Source: Methanoregula sp. (GTDB lineage Archaea > Halobacteriota > Methanomicrobia > Methanomicrobiales > Methanospirillaceae). Taken from it: a DNA stretch of 64,000 nucleotides. Positions 1-9,081 of this stretch are shown here, in pieces. The notes beneath the pieces are model-generated. The model saw only the letters and a program-made list of their open reading frames with translations. It was not told the origin of the DNA and did not search any database. A program made the position numbers and the translations under genes. The stretch covers positions 1 to 64,000 of the forward strand of contig JAUYTV010000009.1 of the NCBI GenBank assembly GCA_030694985.1. Direction: 5' to 3'. Each line of letters begins with the position of its first letter. The stretch's first letter is position 1.

Positions 1-411
1 GAGACCTGCTCCCATCCGGGCTCTATACGGGCTTGGATTACCCATTTTCATCCGGTTTGACCGGCCTTATTGGGTGTTTTTCAGGGATGATTTTAGAACT
101 GCCCTCAAATATCAGGTCGATCGTGAAATGAACGGTTTTGGTGCGGAAAAAACCGGCCTTAACAGACCCTATTGGATTGAATCCGTTTTTCCGGATGGCC
201 TGTAACCCGTTATGGTGGACAAAAATGAATGAAACGACCCTTTTATCCCCACATGGATGGTTGGCGGTTTCATCACCGCATTCACCGCAGGCCGGGGGAT
301 ATTCCAGTGGGCAGGTTTGGAGTGACTATTCTTTCAGCAAGGAAAGTTTGAGTGCAGGATCATGTATTCAGGTCGGGCAATGATCCTGTGGAAACATGCG
401 AATAATGGAAT
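1..411. other. Left-edge stretch without a recognisable gene
   Basis: Nothing convincing is encoded here. The only open frame (about 81 codons, plus strand, 138-383) has no family resemblance and no ribosome binding site. The stretch lies downstream of the large sensor kinase, which is transcribed leftward and ends at 412, so it probably holds that gene's 3' flank and a further gene beyond the window edge. Confidence 0.5.
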
Positions 412-3400
412 TCAAAGGTGACCGGATACCGGACATTGCCCGGCAAACCGATACTTCCCTTCAGGCACGGATATCTCAAACCGTGCCCCTTTTCCGTAAA
501 CACCGGTCTCTTTAATCGTGCTGCCAGTGATGGAGAGGATCTCTCTTACCAGGAAAAGTCCAAGGCCGGTATTCTTTCCAACGCCACGCTCGAAGATCTT
601 CTCCTTCTCTGCTGCCGGAACCCCACTACCGTTGTCCTCGACAATCACCAGAATCCTGTCCGGCTCCCGCTCACAGCGAATAGTGATCTCCGTTATCCGG
701 TCGCCATGCCGGATCGCATTATCAAAGAGGTTGAAAAAGACCCGTTCCAGCATCGGGTCGGTAAACACCTCGACTCCCCTGCAGGTGCTGGAGAACTTTA
801 CCGGTACCCGGCTTTCAACATTGGCGATGACCTCCTCAACCGAGATCCAGACCGGCGCTTTCACCCCCAGTTCCTGGTACGTCCGGGTGAACTCGATCTG
901 GCGGGCAATAGTGTCTGCAGCAGTAAGGATCTTGGCAAGGTAATCTGCAATGACCGGGTCGCCTTTTTTCATAGCGGCGATCTGGGCAAAGCCCTGCAGG
1001 ATGGTGAGCTGGTTGGCAACATCATGCCGGGTGATGCTGTTTAAGAGATTGAGTTTGTGGTTGGCTTCGATGACCGCCTGCTCTGCATTTCGCCGTTCCG
1101 TGATATCTTCAAGGGTTTCAACGGCTCCTATAATGGTTCCCTGGGTATCCCTGATGGGGGCGGCAGTAAAATTCAGCCATTTTCCTGATGCACCCATGGT
1201 AGGGAAGAAGTCAGTTGCTTCATAGGCGCCCTCAACCAGCCGGGAACTTCTGAATTTTCCACCATACAATTTTGGAATCTCATCGTTTTTTTCATCCACA
1301 AGAAGATCTGCAAGCACCGGTCGTTTTTGTGGATAGAACGCCCGCCACTGTTGATCGGTTCCAACGATATCTTCAGCCTTAATCCCGCTGTAAACCTCTA
1401 TCGCCTTGTTCCAGGAGATGACCTTATGGTTCCGATCAATAACAAACTGGAGCACCGGTGACCCTTGCAGGATCGAACTTAACCGGGCTTCGCTCTCGCA
1501 CAATGCATCCTGCGTAATCCGGCGTTTACTTATATCCCGGCAAAGGGTGAGAATCCGCACTGCATCACCGTATGGTAAGACCGTGGCATTGATCTCAATG
1601 GGGATGATAGTGCCAGAGTCATTGACATAATCTATCTCAAGATTACGAATGTACCCGTCCCTTATGCACTGACTGACCGCTACTGCATTCTTATCTTTCT
1701 CGTACTCAGCAGTCCACTCGATCACGCTCCTGCCGGCAATCTGCCCGAGGTTCCTATGTCCGCTCAGGCGAATGTACTCCGGGTTCGCATCCAGCACCAG
1801 ACCCTGATCGTCAATGATCACAAAACCGGTGCCGGTTGTCTCGACAAGCGTGCGGTATTTCTCCTCACTCTCGTGCTGTGCCTCTTCGGCAAGTTTCTGC
1901 CCGCTGATATCACGGAGGTGCTCAATGATGAACTGAATATCTCCCGAATCATCAAGAACCGGATAGCTCCTCACATCAAGCCACGCATTAATTTCCTGTA
2001 CATATTTCTGCACCATAGCCGGTTTTTTGGTACGGTATGTTTCAGAGGTTGCACAGATCTCGCAGGGTGCATCATGACCGATCAGTTCAAAGCATCTCTT
2101 TCCCGCCACTTCACCGTGGTTTTTCCCTACCATCGCATACCCTGCGGCATTGTACCTGATGATCCCGTGGTGAAGATCCTGTACCCCGAGCACATCCGGA
2201 ATTGCATTGAACAAGGTCTCCAGCATCGCACTCTTCTCCCGTAGCGCTGCCTCACTGTTCCGTATCGCCTCTTCGGCAAGCTTCCGCTGCGTGATGTCGA
2301 GCAGTACACCGCTGTATACCAGTTCCCCTTGCCGGGCAACAGGACGCGATATTCCCTGGAACCAGATCTTCTCACCGGATGGTTTGATGAACCTGCCCTC
2401 AAAATTCCATGGCTGACCTGCTTTGACTACCTCAATAATAGACTGGAGAAACGCCTCGCGGTCACGGGGATCCACGTATTCGGTAAACCAGGCGAAAAAG
2501 TCCTGTGTTGTGTTGTCGAGCCCGAAGACCTCCCCGGCACGGCTGCTGACATAGTAAACCCCCATGCTTCCATCCGGCCGGGCATAGAACTGGTAGACAA
2601 CGCCCGGTACCGTGCTGGCTATCTCCTCGAGCTGCTCCTGGCTCTTCTGCAGGTTTCCCTGTACCGCAACCAGCTCATCAAACTGGCCCCTGAGCTCTTC
2701 TTCAGATGCTGTGAGCTGTTCGTGGGCAGACCGGAGTTCTTCTTCTGCCCTCTTGCGTTCGGTAATATCAAAGAAAGCCGCCGCCATCGCACCAGGCCGG
2801 ATCTGGAATGCCGAAACGGAGAATGCCCCGTGGATCGTCCCCTTATCATAAATCACCTGGTCGGTATTCCATGAGTCCCCCGTCCGGGCTACCATACGGT
2901 ACTTATCGGGAACTTCCGTGTCTACAAGCCCTGGGAAGGCCTCTTCAATAGTCCGGCCGATAAACTGACTGTTGTCAACACCAAGGATCGCATCAGCCGC
3001 AGGGTTTGAACCGGTAAAAACGAGTGAGCCATCATCATGAAGTTCATAGAAATGCATGCCAAACGGGGAGAACTCTATGACGTTCCGGTATTTTTCCTCG
3101 CTCTCCCGCAATGCTTCTTCTGCCTTCTTCCGCTCGGTAATATCTTCAATTACCCCATCGAAATATTCAATCTCACCATTTGGACCGCGAACCGCTATTG
3201 CCGAGAGACTTGCCCAGAACAGTTCCCCGGTTTTCTTTTTCATCTGGACCTCGACATTTGCCAACTTGCCCTCGTGTAGCAGCCGATCAGATAAGATTTT
3301 TCTCATTGCAGCGTCAGCATAATTGTCTGCAACCGGAGTCTGCATGAACTCCTCAATAGAGTCAAAACCATGCATACTGGCAATGATCGGGTTTACCATG

Positions 3401-5118
3401 ATCCTCCTTCCGGACGGACCGGGAGTTGTACGGAATAACCCTGCCGGCAGGTTTTGCATGAAGTTCGTCTGCTTTGCCTGCTGCTCGAGGAGAGTATTTT
3501 CCATTCGTTTGCGATCGGTGATATCAAGAGCAGTAAAGGTCACACCGGCTGCATGGTTCTCCGGATCCAGCGGGGTTGAACTGAGCAGGATATCTCTGAT
3601 ATCCCCGTCTTTTTGCTGCCAGCGGGTCTCAACAGTCCCGGTGCCGGATTTTTGGATCTGTTCATATTTATCCTGGCCCACGCGTTCAAACTCTTCATCA
3701 TCGGAATAAAGGATGCGGGCACTCTTACCAATCAGTTCCCCTGCTGAATATCCGGTCATCTCACAGAGCCGGTCGTTGGCCCTAAGCAGGACGCGGTTCG
3801 AGACCAGCCCGATCCCGACCGGCGCTGCCCGGAAGATGCTGGCAAGCGTTGCCTCACTTTCGTGGAGTGCGTTTTCTGCTTTCTTTCTGTCAGATATATC
3901 GATAACTATTCCCCGGAAGCCAGTCAGGTCCCCGTTTTTATACACAGGATCGGAATAGATGAGGGCCGTAAATGTGCTGCCATCCTTTCTCTTTAACGTA
4001 AATTCCGGGGACTCATAGGGCTCTCTGTTGATAATTTTCCTGATATTTTCCCTGATACAGGAATGCTGCAAGGGATCAACCACCGACAGAGCATTGAATC
4101 CCTGTGCCACATCATCGGGTGTATATCCTAAAGCGATGTATCCCTGCCGGTTCACAAACGTGATAATAAGATTACGGTCCATCTCAAAGACAATCTGGGG
4201 AAGGAGCTCAGCAAGTTCACGGTATTTCGCCTCGCTCTCGGCCTGCAAAACGAGCTGTTCGCGGAGTTCCCCCTCACTTGCCGTGATCTGCTCGCACGCA
4301 GCCTGTAGTTCATCTTCTGCCCTCTTTTGTTCGGTTATGTCGCGAATGGCTTCAATCGCACCGACAACCTCACCCTGGCTGTTATAAAGAGGACTGGCCT
4401 TACCAACGAGCGTAACCTCCCTGCCCTGAAGGCGGGGCAGGTTGGTGTCGGCAATCAGGACATCCTTTTGCCGGATGATATTTGAGTATTTCTGTTCAAT
4501 GACTTCAGAAGGTTCAAAGATCAGGTCAATAAGAATTGGCCGCCGTTCACCATAGAAGGGAAGGGCGTACTCGTGATCCCCTTTCCCAAGCATCATTTCA
4601 GCAGACAGCCCGGTCATCTCATCGATCGCACGGTTCCAGGCAATGATCACTCCTTCACGGTTTATGGCAAAGGTTGCATCCGGGAGAAAGTTGATGATAT
4701 CAGCAAGGCGCTTCTCAGATTCCCTGAGAGAGTGCTCCGCCTGCCTCCGTGCCAGGGCCTGCCGGATCTTGTGCGAGAGTTCAGCAAACTGTGGTTTGAC
4801 ATCTCCTCCTTTCTGGAGATAGAAGTCTGCTCCGTTGTTGATGGCCTCAATCACGACATCTTCACGGCCACGCCCGGTGAAGAGAATGAACGGGATATCC
4901 CCAAACCGCTCGCGGACGATCTTTAAAAATGCAATCCCGTCCATCTCCGGCATCTGGTAATCCGATACAATGACGTCATAGGATGGAAATGCTGGAGATG
5001 CGAGCGCATCGATTGCCGATAATGCTACATCTACCCGGAATTCCAGAGTTCGTTCTAAGAAGAGCTTGCCCAATTCGAGGAGGGCCGGTTCGTCATCAAC
5101 GTATAGTACGGAAAACAT
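412..5118 (-). CDS. Receiver-(PAS)9-histidine kinase, 1568 aa
   Basis: A soluble multi-sensor signalling protein. Residues 1-125 form a receiver domain with the acidic pair D8/D9 and a likely phospho-acceptor D53 in VSDYQMPEMDG. Nine PAS units follow; most start with an SExxxR/L-type helix and close with a DITxRKxAE-type linker. The seventh PAS contains a CxxxxxxxxxxCxxC cluster that could bind a metal, haem or iron-sulfur group. The C-terminal transmitter has an archaeal-type H-box (SITRHDVANQL, H1365), an N-box (NLFDNAIRHG), a G1 box (DNGSGVP) and a G2 box (GLGLFL). No membrane segments are evident, so it should sense cytoplasmic signals. No separate response regulator lies beside it; output may go through its own receiver or a distant partner. 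The start ATG at 5118 puts the receiver exactly at the N-terminus. The ligands are unknown. Confidence 0.93.
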   Translation of the reverse strand: MFSVLYVDDEPALLELGKLFLERTLEFRVDVALSAIDALASPAFPSYDVIVSDYQMPEMDGIAFLKIVRERFGDIPFILFTGRGREDVVIEAINNGADFYLQKGGDVKPQFAELSHKIRQALARRQAEHSLRESEKRLADIINFLPDATFAINREGVIIAWNRAIDEMTGLSAEMMLGKGDHEYALPFYGERRPILIDLIFEPSEVIEQKYSNIIRQKDVLIADTNLPRLQGREVTLVGKASPLYNSQGEVVGAIEAIRDITEQKRAEDELQAACEQITASEGELREQLVLQAESEAKYRELAELLPQIVFEMDRNLIITFVNRQGYIALGYTPDDVAQGFNALSVVDPLQHSCIRENIRKIINREPYESPEFTLKRKDGSTFTALIYSDPVYKNGDLTGFRGIVIDISDRKKAENALHESEATLASIFRAAPVGIGLVSNRVLLRANDRLCEMTGYSAGELIGKSARILYSDDEEFERVGQDKYEQIQKSGTGTVETRWQQKDGDIRDILLSSTPLDPENHAAGVTFTALDITDRKRMENTLLEQQAKQTNFMQNLPAGLFRTTPGPSGRRIMVNPIIASMHGFDSIEEFMQTPVADNYADAAMRKILSDRLLHEGKLANVEVQMKKKTGELFWASLSAIAVRGPNGEIEYFDGVIEDITERKKAEEALRESEEKYRNVIEFSPFGMHFYELHDDGSLVFTGSNPAADAILGVDNSQFIGRTIEEAFPGLVDTEVPDKYRMVARTGDSWNTDQVIYDKGTIHGAFSVSAFQIRPGAMAAAFFDITERKRAEEELRSAHEQLTASEEELRGQFDELVAVQGNLQKSQEQLEEIASTVPGVVYQFYARPDGSMGVYYVSSRAGEVFGLDNTTQDFFAWFTEYVDPRDREAFLQSIIEVVKAGQPWNFEGRFIKPSGEKIWFQGISRPVARQGELVYSGVLLDITQRKLAEEAIRNSEAALREKSAMLETLFNAIPDVLGVQDLHHGIIRYNAAGYAMVGKNHGEVAGKRCFELIGHDAPCEICATSETYRTKKPAMVQKYVQEINAWLDVRSYPVLDDSGDIQFIIEHLRDISGQKLAEEAQHESEEKYRTLVETTGTGFVIIDDQGLVLDANPEYIRLSGHRNLGQIAGRSVIEWTAEYEKDKNAVAVSQCIRDGYIRNLEIDYVNDSGTIIPIEINATVLPYGDAVRILTLCRDISKRRITQDALCESEARLSSILQGSPVLQFVIDRNHKVISWNKAIEVYSGIKAEDIVGTDQQWRAFYPQKRPVLADLLVDEKNDEIPKLYGGKFRSSRLVEGAYEATDFFPTMGASGKWLNFTAAPIRDTQGTIIGAVETLEDITERRNAEQAVIEANHKLNLLNSITRHDVANQLTILQGFAQIAAMKKGDPVIADYLAKILTAADTIARQIEFTRTYQELGVKAPVWISVEEVIANVESRVPVKFSSTCRGVEVFTDPMLERVFFNLFDNAIRHGDRITEITIRCEREPDRILVIVEDNGSGVPAAEKEKIFERGVGKNTGLGLFLVREILSITGSTIKETGVYGKGARFEISVPEGKYRFAGQCPVSGHL

Positions 5119-5291
5119 CCGACATATCCTATAGTATGCTCAAGAACATTAATGGTATATAAATCAGCCTAAACCAAGCGGGTGAAAGGATTATTTGCAG
5201 GAACGGGAATATTAACCGTACCAGTCCACTTAAAAATGCAGGTAAATGACGGATATGGACGGATTTATTAAAAAAATGGAGTGACCAGACC

Positions 5292-5864
5292 ATGGAATTC
5301 AAAGGAAGCAAGACCGAAAAGAACCTGCTTGCCGCATTTGCCGGTGAGTCGCAGGCAAGGAACCGCTACACCTTCTTTGCAAGCGCAGCAAAAAAGGAAG
5401 GATACGAACAGATCGCGAGCCTCTTCTTACAGACCGCTGAAGAAGAAAAAGAGCATGCGAAACTTTTCTTTAAGCAGCTCAAAGGCGGAGATGTTGAAAT
5501 TACCGCAGCCTACCCGGCAGGTATGATCGGAAAGACTAAAGAGAACCTTGCCGCAGCAGCTGCCGGCGAGAATATGGAATGGGGCACACTCTACCCGTCC
5601 TTTGCAGCCACTGCAGAAAAGGAGGGATTTAAGGAGATCGCTCACCTCTTCAAACTGGTAGCAAAGGTAGAGGCGCACCATGAATCGCGGTATGCAAAAC
5701 TTCATGCAAACTTTGAGAAGGGGGCCGTCTTCAAGGTGGAGACTCCCGTGAAGTGGTACTGCCGGAACTGCGGTTTTGTTGAGAGTGGAAAATCCGCTCC
5801 CACGAAATGCCCGGTCTGCGATCACCCGCAGGCGTATTTCGAGATTGCGGCTGATAACTACTAA
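5292..5864 (+). CDS. rbr: Rubrerythrin
   Basis: Peroxide-reducing non-haem diiron protein of anaerobes, 190 aa. The N-terminal ferritin-like four-helix domain shows the diiron ligands: E19 in AFAGES, E52xxH55 in EEEKEH, E93 in AAGENMEW and E127xxH130 in VEAHH. The C-terminal rubredoxin-like domain has C157-x2-C160 and C173-x2-C176 for one Fe(SCys)4 site. Length and domain order are standard. It is a monocistronic gene next to the divergent sensor kinase. GGAGTGA lies just upstream of the chosen ATG, and a run of seven T follows the stop. The likely role is protection from H2O2 and oxygen in the cytoplasm, with electrons from rubredoxin or NADH. The assignment is secure; the physiological electron donor is not visible. 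Confidence 0.97.
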   Translation: MEFKGSKTEKNLLAAFAGESQARNRYTFFASAAKKEGYEQIASLFLQTAEEEKEHAKLFFKQLKGGDVEITAAYPAGMIGKTKENLAAAAAGENMEWGTLYPSFAATAEKEGFKEIAHLFKLVAKVEAHHESRYAKLHANFEKGAVFKVETPVKWYCRNCGFVESGKSAPTKCPVCDHPQAYFEIAADNY

Positions 5865-6363
5865 CTTTTTTTAGGGGAAAACAGGTTTTGTGACAGTCCA
5901 CCCTTCCTGTTTTCACCTGCTCAAAAATTGATCCAGAACGCCAATCCATTGCAGAAAAAATGCCAGAACGTCATATCATCGATGCAGGCTCGTTTTCCCC
6001 TTCCTGTAGTTTAGACCATTTCCGGTCCCGATCCTCTCTCCAAACAGCTCCAAACAGGCCGGTTTTTCTCGCGCTAAAACCTCCGGTTCCCTATTCAGAG
6101 ACCAAAACAGAGACATCCAAAAAAACAACCCCAAAAACCCTCCATACAGGCCGGTCGACCACTCACCATTTCCGGGAAACGGGACCCGTTTTGGCCCTGG
6201 ATGGTTCCTTTTTGAATACTTTGGGAGATAGTCTCGATACAAGATCCAAATCCTTGCGGAATGAGAACAGTTTATTTCGGATTTTTTCCCATTTACCCAA
6301 AGAGTTTTTCGTGTTACAGGTTCAGATCCGGAAATTTTCCGGTCAGGATCTAAAAAAAAATCT
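5865..6363. other. Non-coding stretch with an IS21-like end fragment
   Basis: About 500 bp between convergent genes. I see no credible gene: the frames that run through it have no family features. Positions 5920-5947 carry a 28-bp sequence that recurs, with two differences, at 63107-63133 near the other end of the window (TGATCCAG followed by A/G and CGCCAATCC). Such motifs resemble the multiple terminal repeats of IS21-family elements, so this may be a decayed end. The remainder is AT- and C-rich without clear structure. Confidence 0.45.
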
Positions 6364-7032
6364 TTACCTGATCCATCCCATCCGCACCCACCGCTCGTAC
6401 TCTTCTGTGCGGAAATCACGGTTCCCGATTACGAGATCTTTGAAAAATTCCCGGTTGCCGGTAATCTCTTCTTCCTGCGCTGGATCAGAAAAGCCATTCC
6501 TGATCGCATCTGCGAGTTTTTTCCCGAGCGCCCGTGCGGAAATTTCCGCTGCATCAAAAGTTTCTGCATTCCCACCCGTTGCAACACTTAAGCCACCCAC
6601 CGCAATCACGCCAAGATAATTCAGCACATGGTTCTGGTATGCCACCACCTCATCGCCTCCAGACGTGTGCGTTGTCGCAACCGAGCAGCCATATTTCCCT
6701 GCAAGCAGCTGGTAGTGAATTGCATCCGCAAGCCGGTCAAAGAAAATTTTCATCTGGCCAGATACATTATCAATGTAAACCGGTGAGGCAAACACAATAC
6801 CGTATGCTTCCTTCATCCGCTCAAAAACCAACGGGACATCATCGTCATTAACACATACACCATTGAGCGAGCAGGCATCGCAGGCAGTGCAGGGCATGAC
6901 CCGCAAGTCACAGAGATCGAGCATCTCGGTCTCTGACCCGGCTTCTGCTGCTCCTTCAAGTACAAAGCCGGCAAGTCTTCGCGTTGTGCTGCGAGTGGTG
7001 AGGGGACTCCCGTGTATGGCGAGGATTTTCAT
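6364..7032 (-). CDS. Iron-sulfur flavoprotein (NADPH-dependent FMN reductase fold)
   Basis: A flavodoxin-fold protein of 222 aa. The N-terminus MKILAIHGSPLTT is the FMN-phosphate loop of the NADPH-dependent FMN reductase family. Residues 48-60 hold the compact motif C48-x2-C51-x2-C54-x5-C60, which is the 4Fe-4S signature of methanogen iron-sulfur flavoproteins (Isf). Isf proteins carry electrons between ferredoxin and acceptors such as oxygen or peroxide. FASPVYIDNVSGQMKIFFDR is the usual dimer/flavin segment. I placed the start at 7032 because a longer reading would add 21 residues before the flavin loop that match nothing. It is a single gene, and its proximity to rubrerythrin fits an oxidative-stress role, although the two genes are convergent and not co-transcribed. 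Confidence 0.88.
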   Translation of the reverse strand: MKILAIHGSPLTTRSTTRRLAGFVLEGAAEAGSETEMLDLCDLRVMPCTACDACSLNGVCVNDDDVPLVFERMKEAYGIVFASPVYIDNVSGQMKIFFDRLADAIHYQLLAGKYGCSVATTHTSGGDEVVAYQNHVLNYLGVIAVGGLSVATGGNAETFDAAEISARALGKKLADAIRNGFSDPAQEEEITGNREFFKDLVIGNRDFRTEEYERWVRMGWIR

Positions 7033-7152
7033 GGTATTGTGGCTCCGGGTAAAGAGAATAGGGTGGCGGGGATTATTATGCCAGTGGATGGACATGACCC
7101 TGGATAGTCATAGGTATTTCAGGGGGAAAAACACCGGATTTCTCTGTTTTAT

Positions 7153-7242
7153 CCGTTGGAGATTTGCGATTTTTTTGTCACAGTCACTTCCGGATTGCAA
7201 AACCCCCTTTGAAACCTGCGGGAGTTTGTGTCATTTTCACGG
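7153..7242. repeat. Imperfect direct repeat, left copy, flanking vapBC
   Basis: About 90 bp matching 8060-8146 in the same orientation. Identical runs include GTCACAGTCACT, TTGAAACCTGC and GGAGTTTGTG, with small substitutions and a 3-bp length difference between copies. The two copies bracket the VapBC module and nothing else. No protein-coding potential is shared between the copies. Confidence 0.75.
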
Positions 7243-7273
7243 GTCAGCCAAAACCCGCTAAATTGGCCGGCCG

Positions 7274-7669
7274 TTATCCATGCAACCGCACGATCCCGTC
7301 AACCTTGTCGAAGTCCGAATCGAACGAAAGAATCCGGTTAATATTCTTCGTATCCATGACTGCAACAGAGACTGCATCCGATACGGACAGGGTCCCGTCA
7401 TACCGCAGGAAAACCGCCATACCCCTCTTTAAGATCTGCTCATCAGCAAATACGATTTCACAGTTGTCAATAAAATAATGATAGAGCCGCTCCCCGGCTT
7501 TCCCACCGCTGCGCCGGCCTATGATCGTCACGGATTCAGAAAGGATCAGATCTGATATCACGACCTTCTCTCCGACAATTGAGGGCAATAGGCTCTTTCC
7601 CTTTTCATGCCACTGATCCTGCCGGTCCGCAAGCGCGATGAAAAAAGATGAATCGGCAAGGATCATCAT
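7274..7669 (-). CDS. vapC: VapC-type PIN-domain ribonuclease toxin
   Basis: A PIN-domain endoribonuclease of 131 aa, the toxin of a type II module. The acidic metal-binding residues expected of the fold are visible: D6 in ILADSSFF, E45 in ILSES, D98 in SVSDAVSVAVM and D117/D119 in SFDSDF. Length is normal for VapC. It is translationally coupled to the antitoxin: its ATG at 7669 overlaps the antitoxin TGA (ATGA). A second in-frame ATG follows immediately. The family cleaves tRNA or rRNA and is inhibited by the partner; the RNA target here cannot be read from sequence. The module sits between two imperfect 90-bp direct repeats. Confidence 0.92.
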   Translation of the reverse strand: MMILADSSFFIALADRQDQWHEKGKSLLPSIVGEKVVISDLILSESVTIIGRRSGGKAGERLYHYFIDNCEIVFADEQILKRGMAVFLRYDGTLSVSDAVSVAVMDTKNINRILSFDSDFDKVDGIVRLHG

Positions 7670-7890
7670 TCACCGGACTGGGCCCGCTTCTTTTCGCTCA
7701 CGGAATCCCCGCCAACACTGATCATGCCGCAGATTCCGTCAAGCGTCTCTTTTTTGCGGGGATGAATCGTGATGACTCCCTCCCGGACGTCCCACAAGAG
7801 TGTATCGCCCGGCCCGAGATCCAGCAGTTTCCGGATCTCTGCCGGGAGAACAGTCGAGTTTCCATCAGATATTTTTGTTTTACTTGCCAT
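7666..7890 (-). CDS. vapB: VapB-type AbrB/SpoVT antitoxin
   Basis: A 74-aa DNA-binding antitoxin. The N-terminal half reads as a SpoVT/AbrB swapped-hairpin domain (TKISDGNSTVLPAEIRKLLD, then LGPGDTLLW), and the acidic/basic tail after residue 45 should bind VapC. I chose the ATG at 7890: AAGGAAG lies six bases upstream, whereas the ATG two codons earlier abuts that site. The stop overlaps the vapC start. A palindrome in the promoter (7920-7940) is a likely autoregulatory operator. No frame damage is visible, so the pair looks intact. Confidence 0.9.
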   Translation of the reverse strand: MASKTKISDGNSTVLPAEIRKLLDLGPGDTLLWDVREGVITIHPRKKETLDGICGMISVGGDSVSEKKRAQSGE

Positions 7891-7901
7891 ACGCATCTTC
7901 C

Positions 7902-7940
7902 TTAGTAATACCTGTTCACTTAGTAAACATATATTACTAA
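7902..7940. promoter_or_regulatory. Probable vapBC operator/promoter
   Basis: Positions 7920-7940 read TTAGTAA, seven bases (ACATATA), TTACTAA: a perfect 7-bp inverted repeat whose spacer is TATA-like. A further half-site TTAGTAAT lies at 7902-7909, between the palindrome and the vapB start. AbrB-type antitoxins normally repress their own promoter through such sites; that this is the bound sequence is inference. Confidence 0.6.
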
Positions 7941-8059
7941 TAAATATTGGGGGCGAAGGGGCTCCTGCCTATATGAGAAGGCTTTGCAGATAGTATGAGA
8001 AATCAACTTTGTTAAGTATCTTCAGTTCAGATCGAAAATCCTCACTTTAAAAAAAAATT

Positions 8060-8146
8060 CCATCGGAGATCTGCGATGTCGGTCACAGTCACTCAAGGAT
8101 GGCAAAAAACCCTTGAAACCTGCTGGAGTTTGTGCCATTTTTCCGG
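8060..8146. repeat. Imperfect direct repeat, right copy, flanking vapBC
   Basis: The partner of 7153-7242. It lies between the vapBC promoter and the methyltransferase gene. The rest of 7941-8193 holds no gene that I can see, only AT-rich sequence near the promoter and an A-tract just before this copy. Confidence 0.75.
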
Positions 8147-8193
8147 AACAACCGTTGGGCGCCCTTGGTTATATTGCATGAGGCTGCTGCGGC

Positions 8194-8883
8194 TCATTTC
8201 TGCCGGGCGTGGGTAATTCTTAACATCTCGTGCCCGTTTTTTAAGAAATCATAACGGGTCGGTTCGATCCGGACCACAAGACCGGATGCCCGGACCCGGT
8301 CCATGAGTTCATCAAAATACTCCGCCCGCTGGCCGTTTGTGTCCACAACGGGAAAAATCCTCACCTCTTCTGAGACCCTTGCCATCTCATGGATTGACTG
8401 CAGATGAAAGGTGAGCCCGAGCGAACTGTACAAAAAGAGGAGATGGGAACAGAGACAAAGGTCAAAGTGCCGGTTGCGGAACGGGAGAGCAGGAAGCGTT
8501 GCCGGAATATAACGGCCTTGAAAAAGACCGGCCTTGTAATCTTTGCAAAACTCCTGCATAGCGCTCATCCGCACCTGCTCAAGCTCATCAGGTGTGCGGA
8601 TGGTCTTCCAGACAAAATTCTGCATATTATTTTTAACCTGCTGCATCACTTCATCGCGGGCTGCAAGGATCGCCTGCTCGATCTGGTTGGAGGAATACAT
8701 GTACAGCGGATCACAAGACACAACATAATGCCCCTGTTCATGCATACGGGCATTGAAACCCGCAGGACCGTCCCCGCACCCGATAATGGACCGTTTTAAA
8801 TCATCAGCAGAGAGGTTGAACATCGCCACATACTCGTCAAACGATCTTCCCCAGGGAACAACTGATTTCAGGATAAAGGTCAT
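8194..8883 (-). CDS. SAM-dependent methyltransferase-like protein
   Basis: A 229-aa protein with the outline of a class I methyltransferase: a glycine-rich motif I (IIGCGDGPAGFNA, about residues 33-46), an acidic motif II (VVSCDPLYMYS), a helical insert of about 60 residues, then a motif IV/post-I region (FDLCLCSHLLFLYS) and the C-terminal strand region (VRIFPVVDTNG). The motif I GCGDGP resembles class I enzymes annotated as type 11. The substrate is unknown. It stands alone with an ATG at 8883, and a spacer of about 200 bp separates it from the ABC exporter on the same strand. Confidence is good for the fold and nil for the substrate. Confidence 0.75.
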   Translation of the reverse strand: MTFILKSVVPWGRSFDEYVAMFNLSADDLKRSIIGCGDGPAGFNARMHEQGHYVVSCDPLYMYSSNQIEQAILAARDEVMQQVKNNMQNFVWKTIRTPDELEQVRMSAMQEFCKDYKAGLFQGRYIPATLPALPFRNRHFDLCLCSHLLFLYSSLGLTFHLQSIHEMARVSEEVRIFPVVDTNGQRAEYFDELMDRVRASGLVVRIEPTRYDFLKNGHEMLRITHARQK

Positions 8884-9081
8884 GCCTGATTACGTGTTGG
8901 GCGCCATGGATTAATAGAAATACGGGAGATAATATGCCTATTTTTTCCAATTCTCAATGGAGCTTTTTTTTAAAAGTCGGACCCCACGGGTAGCAGCCCC
9001 CACGGGGAAATTGCCGTGCGGTTATTTTGCAGGTTTAAAAAAACAGGATTATGGATATCACCCCACTGCAATTCTGGGGGC

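Noticed and set aside
138-383. An 81-codon plus-strand frame at the left edge
   Set aside because: No ribosome site, no domain features and no partner; looks like chance.
412-5118. Reading the multi-PAS protein as several adjacent genes
   Set aside because: One uninterrupted frame with regular PAS spacing and a single receiver start; no internal ribosome sites seen.
5960-6619. A long plus-strand frame across 5960-6619
   Set aside because: Overlaps the iron-sulfur flavoprotein on the other strand and has a low-complexity Ser/Arg/Pro-rich composition; a shadow frame.
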